A DNA stretch of 64,000 bases, taken from the NCBI GenBank assembly GCA_900155495.1, contig FTLJ01000573.1, positions 1-64,000 of the forward strand, written 5' to 3'. Both the position numbers and the translations under genes were made by a program. Source of the stretch: Porogramme epimiltina (taxonomy: Eukaryota; Basidiomycota; Agaricomycetes; Polyporales; Polyporaceae). Under the pieces are notes generated by a model. That model searched no databases. It had not been told where the DNA came from and saw only the letters and a list, made by a program, of their open reading frames with translations. This document shows, one piece after another, positions 59,847 through 64,000 of this stretch (its first letter is position 1; every line of letters starts with the position of its first letter).

Positions 59847-61035
59847 TGACAATATGACTACGTCCAATGGTGAGTGAATGCTACCAACGTGAACGACATA
59901 AATAGACCTGAGTGATGCTATCTCTTCCTCGGACCATAGGCTCATTACCCGACAGTGGGCACATCGCTGTTCCTGAAATTTCGTGAACAAACAGAGTTGA
60001 AGGGGGGTGGAAAGAACGGCCCGGAAGGATGTCCCGACGAGTTTATCCTGGAGACCGGCTGCAGAATCAAAAAGCCCAAATGTTTTGGCCGAAAGGCATC
60101 CTATATCGCGGGCGTCGAGAAAATCGGCGCCCTGGTCACTAAAGAGAAAGATCGTATCCGGGACTGTGGAGAAAACGATGGTTTGAGGAGTTTGAAGGGC
60201 GCGGAGCAAAGCGTAGTAAAGGAATAGAGTCTTCCCTGTTCGTAGATTCATCAGGGGCAGATTAGCATAGCAGACATAAACAACGAACCAGTCCCCTGAT
60301 GGCCAACGACAACCAAGCTCCCCTCAGATGTTTCAATATGTTCCCAGAGTTCAACGTATTCTTCACGTATAATGATGGTTTTATTGGGCAATTCCAGCGG
60401 GAGTATCTCTGTGAGGGAGCGACGGATGATGAGTTCTCCAGACGGCAGCCTCTCGAAGGGGTATTCCCTGTTGATGCGAACACGAGTATGCCACTCTGAC
60501 ACCCACCTCGGCACTGGGAGAGGCACTGCATATACCCACATGTTAGAACGGGAAGAGGGCATCCGTATCGATGGGAGACCAGGAGCGGCGCGCACTCACT
60601 ACAAACAACGAGCAATACGCTGACATCCCAGACTGGCCCCTGGGCGAGCGATGCGACATTCTCATTCACATGTAAAGGACCGCGTTCCTCGTCTACAACA
60701 CGCTCTCTCGATGAGTAGAGCCGCTCGGATAGGGCCATCGTTTCCGCAGTGAGCCAAGGTCGGCGAAGCTAGACAAACGCTTCAGCATCCCCACACTCGA
60801 TTCGTCGCGAGAGGGGTACCTTCCATATAGACACACGGTCCTCATCAACTCTCCAGATACGTGCGAAATGGGCATGCATGCGGCCCACAGTGACATTGGG
60901 GAAGACCCTGGCGACGGTGAGGGAACTAACGGAGTGGCTTCCATCGTCGTGCACACGTTGGGCAAAGAACGTCTGATGGATACCAGAAATTGAAACACGG
61001 TATTCCGCGAGTTCAAGCCCGAGACAGCCTACCAT

Positions 61036-61852
61036 TTCGTGGGGCGCGTTGGGCTGCTAGTCGAGTACGTTCAATACCCAGAGGTATCAGGGGTGAGAAG
61101 TAGATCCTACCGTTGTATTATCGGGGCCATAGGGGTTGTCCGAGGTACGCGTTGGGGTACATGCGGCCATGGTAGGAGAGTCAACGAGACGTTATGGCAA
61201 ATGGGGTATGAACTCACAGAGCTGAAGAGATCAGTGGAGCGTTGTTCGGGAGTCGCGCATCATGTGACCACCAAAATGGCAGCCACGCCAATCCTTTAGA
61301 CTTTAGACGGTGCCGGTCAACATAGCCATTGACATGGTTATATGAAGAACTACAGTCTTGAGAGGCTTCCTAGTTGCAGACGTGTGGGCTTTACGGTGAC
61401 CGGAAGATGAAAACACACATGATCAGGCGAGTCATAAGGCGCCAGGCGTGCGAACACCAGCTCTCGAGACCACGCAGCTTTCGTGTGGCCGAAGTAAAAG
61501 AAGAGTGTTATTACAAGGGACGAGGGTCCTATCCAATCTAGACACACATGATTGGTGGATGATAAAAAAACGACAACATGCGATAAAGAATAGGTAGGTG
61601 TACATGGTATACGTATACTTGTTGTATCGTCGGAGTTCCGTTCCGCCGCCGCTCCTACGCGGGAGCGGGAGCGCGGCTCGTATTAGTGGTATCGTACATC
61701 AACCGCCGTTCTACAATCTGCAAACGGGCCACAGCTAGTGCAAGGACAAGATCCGGGTTCATGTGGGGGGTTCTAGCTGTGGAGTCACGCCGACTTCGTA
61801 ACCGGGGGAAAGGGACGCCAGGGAGCCCAGCAGACTCGGGGCCACACCATGC
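61036..61852. other. Intergenic spacer
   Basis: About 800 bases between the broken NTPase gene and the phosphoketolase stop. No gene is supported. Confidence 0.45.
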
Positions 61853-64000
61853 TCACTCGAACCTCGGCACGTCGAACATGCCCGCGGGGTCCGCGCCGTG
61901 CTCGAGGATGTAGTCCTTGTCCTTCTGCGCGAGGTGCAAGATGTGGCTGATCGTCTTGTGCGCGTCGATCTCCACGCGCGGGTTCAGCAGCGCCGCGCCG
62001 CGCACCGCGCCCGCCGCGAGGTCGTACCGGCTCGTCTTGTTCATCAGCATCATCATGAACGGCGACGTCGTCGTCCCCTCTTCGATGTACCCCTGGATCG
62101 TCATCCGGTCCAGGTTCGGCCGCCCGAAGAGCAGTCCCTACAAAGCGCCAACCTGATCAGCGTCGCTCTCACACTCACGGAGCAGAGAAGAGCGCACCTT
62201 AAGCTCGACGGGGTACCCGTGGTAGTTGAATATGACGGGCTTGTTCTTCGTGAAGAGCGACTCGAAGCCCTCGTCACTGAGCGAATGCGGGTGCGTGCCG
62301 TGGGGCCCGAGGATCATCAGGTCCGTCACGTTCACCACACGCACGCGCAGCGCCGGGATCTCCTTGCGGAGGAGCGCCGCGGCCGCGATGACCTCGAACG
62401 TCATCTCCACGCCGATGCCGACGAGCACGACGTCGGGCGACATGCCCTCGTCCGTCGACGCAAACTTCCAGATCGATGCGCCAGCGATGCAGTGCTGAAA
62501 TGCGGCGTAAATGGGGAGAAGTGGGTAGTGCGAGACCGTTGGGAACGCACCTTGTCAGCCTCTTCGGGGCTGAGCCACACGGGTGTTGGCTGCTTACTGC
62601 CAACCATGAGGTTGACGTAGTTCTTAGCGCGGAGACAGTGCGCCATCGTCGACAAGAAGCAATTGGCGTCGGGCGGCAGGTAGACCCGCGCCGAGGCAGG
62701 CTTGAGGTTGAGCACCGCGCCGATGAACGCGGGGTTTTGGTGCGAGAAGCCGTTGTGCTCCCTATTGGGCGAACTCTCAGCTCGGAACTCGACACAGAGG
62801 AGCGCATATACTCACTGTCGTGTCCAGGTGCTGGTCTCGACGTAGTTGAGGGAGCCCATGGGCTGGCGCCAGGGCACCTCTTGCGCGGTCTTGACGAACT
62901 TGGAGTACTGGACCATCATCGTGTGTACGATACCGAGGAAGGCTTCGTAGCTCGGGAAGAGGCCCGTCCGGCCGGTGAGCGTGTAGCCCTGGAGCATCCC
63001 TTGGCAGGTGTGCTCGGAGAGGATCTCGATGACACGTCCGCCATTGGCGCGCGACGCAATATCCCATTGGAAGTTACGTCCGCTATGCCGTAGGACGGCG
63101 TCGAGCTTGTTGGACACGAGCTCGTCGGGGGAGAAGATACGGAAGGCAGTTGGGTTCCTAAAACCGCAGCGTTAGCTTGCTGGGTAGCAAAACTAGTGCG
63201 GACGGTGCGTACGTTTGAGAGACCGCGTCGACGAGCTCGCCAGTGATCTTCATGCAACTCTGAGCGCTGCCCTTCTCAACGGCGAACTGCTTCCAGTCTG
63301 GAACCTCAAGCGGGGTGTACGCCTTGTACGCCTCCTCGCGCATGCCGACGCGCTTGCTCTCCTCCTTCGGGATGACGGAGAGGATGGCGTCGTTCGGAAC
63401 ACCGCTCTCACCGAAGAGCTCCTTCGGGCCGTACGAGAGCAGCCACTCTTGAAGCATCGCACGCTCGTTGGCGTCGGTCTTGGACTCGGGGAGAGGAACC
63501 TGGTGGGCCTTGAAAGAGCCCTCGATGTACTCGCCATGGAGCTCCTTGGGTCCCGACCAGCCCTAAGGGGAGGCGTCAGTCTTCTGAAGAGACCAAGTCA
63601 ACCATGGGACACACCTTGGGTGTACGGAGGATGAGCACCGGCCAGCGCGGCTTCACAATCGGGTTGCCGCTCCGCGCGGCCGTCTGAATCTTCTTGATCT
63701 CAGACAGTGCCCACTCCATGCTCGCGGCGAGATCCTCGTCGATGTTTTCGAGGTCCTCGACGATGCGGACTTGGTAGCCGTAGCCCGTGAAGAGGGCCGT
63801 GATCTCCTTGTCGTCCATGGTACCATAGATGGTACGCTCGGAGATCTTGAAGCCGTTTACGTGAACGATCGGCAGGACTGCACCCGACTCTGCGGGGTCG
63901 ATATACTTGTAGCCGTGCCAGGCACTGAAGAAGGATGAGATCTCAGAGCCAATCTCTAATGATATCGGAGCGGAACAAGGCTTACGTCGCAGTTGGGCCA
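61853..64000 (-). CDS. Xylulose-5-P/fructose-6-P phosphoketolase, partial
   Basis: Thiamine-diphosphate enzyme that splits xylulose-5-P or fructose-6-P with phosphate to acetyl-P and a triose or erythrose phosphate; cytosolic. The 5' part lies beyond the right edge. Seen here, in order: AWHGYKYIDPAESGAVLPIVHVNGFKIS, GYGYQVRIVEDLENID, KPRWPVLILRTPKGWSGPKEL, HQVPLP, LSYGPKELFGESG, FRIFSPDELVSNKLDAVL, NGGRVIEILSEHTCQGMLQGYTLTGRTGLFPSYEAF, REHNGFSHQNPAFIGAVLN, VYLPPDANCFLSTMAHCL and VNVTDLMILGPHGTHPHSL. The C-terminal XFP domain ends in GADPAGMFDVPRFE. Short introns occur near 63563, 63165, 62815, 62500 and 62140. Frames join without breaks; about 620 of roughly 800 residues are visible. Confidence 0.93.

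Larger units (their letters stand above)
57435..61035 (-). pseudogene. Crinkler-like P-loop NTPase gene, disrupted by a transposon
   Basis: Remains of one gene in order. N-terminal region from 61035 (MVGCLGLELAEYRVSISG), with RVDEDRVSIWKVPLSRR, like the 'LWKV' end of Crinkler ubiquitin-like headers. Then GPLHVNENVASLA and WDVSVLLVV. Then IIREEYVELWEHI and Walker A GHQGTGKT, split by intron 60236-60288 at the same base as in the 20-22 kb NTPase. Next TIVFSTVPDTIFLF and the exon up to 59848. A 1.42 kb element at 58419-59838 then interrupts the codons. After it the frame resumes with TPEGFYTPLELFPYVGPS and continues to 57435. The flanking frames match exactly once the element and one target-site copy are discounted, so the insertion is what breaks the gene. 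N-terminal exon joins are tentative. Confidence 0.65.

Noticed and set aside
1..64000. CRISPR arrays, bacterial operons, riboswitches and rRNA genes.
   Set aside because: No spaced direct repeats, Shine-Dalgarno-led gene strings or conserved rRNA segments are seen; the window is eukaryotic with spliced genes throughout.

Overview
The window is nuclear DNA from a filamentous basidiomycete, most likely a wood-decaying agaricomycete (Polyporales-like). The reasons are dense genes split by many 50-60 nt introns, GC-rich codon use, an expanded laccase cluster, a thaumatin-like protein, Crinkler/RHS-type P-loop NTPases, a phosphoketolase and a PDR-type ABC pump. The genus cannot be fixed from the sequence alone. 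Exon structures below were read by eye from splice sites and frame continuity.

Layout, left to right: a GC-rich gene-free stretch (1-2.58 kb); a PHO84-type phosphate transporter (2.6-4.7 kb, +); a 4 kb gene-poor spacer; a divergent pair, a NIFK/Nop15-like nucleolar RRM protein (8.7-10.2 kb, -) and the APC/C subunit Cdc16/Cut9 (10.5-13.2 kb, +); a nuclear-type orphan protein (13.3-14.4 kb, -). Next is a fused thaumatin-like protein/laccase gene (14.9-18.3 kb, -), a small membrane protein, a P-loop NTPase of RHS/Crinkler type (20.2-22.1 kb, -) and MAF1 (22.8-23.9 kb, -). After a 3.3 kb spacer come two tandem laccases (27.2-29.4 and 30.7-32.9 kb, +) with a decayed copy of the 14 kb orphan gene between them. 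Then a PDR ABC transporter (33.6-38.8 kb, -), an alpha/beta hydrolase (40.1-41.1 kb, -), a sodium/calcium exchanger (41.9-44.6 kb, -), two orphan membrane proteins (+), a THEM6-like hotdog protein (-), the mitochondrial dynamin Mgm1 (50.4-53.6 kb, -), a DapA/HOGA-type aldolase (+) and an SCP2 lipid-transfer protein (-). Last are a Crinkler-like NTPase gene broken by a DNA transposon (57.4-61.0 kb, -) and the 3' three quarters of a phosphoketolase (61.9 kb to the window edge, -).

The most striking item is the in-frame thaumatin-like protein/laccase chimera. The laccase has lost its own promoter, start and signal peptide. Its mature N-terminus is joined inside one exon to a thaumatin-like protein truncated near its C-terminus, so a secreted bifunctional protein of about 730 residues is predicted. 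The two other laccases keep normal signal peptides. A degenerate copy of the chimera's 3' neighbour lies beside laccase B, which shows that these loci came from an inverted segmental duplication, and places the fusion as an event in the A copy only. A second theme is the pair of P-loop NTPase genes sharing an intron at the same base of the Walker A motif; one is intact and the other carries a 1.4 kb transposon with clear terminal inverted repeats and target-site duplication.
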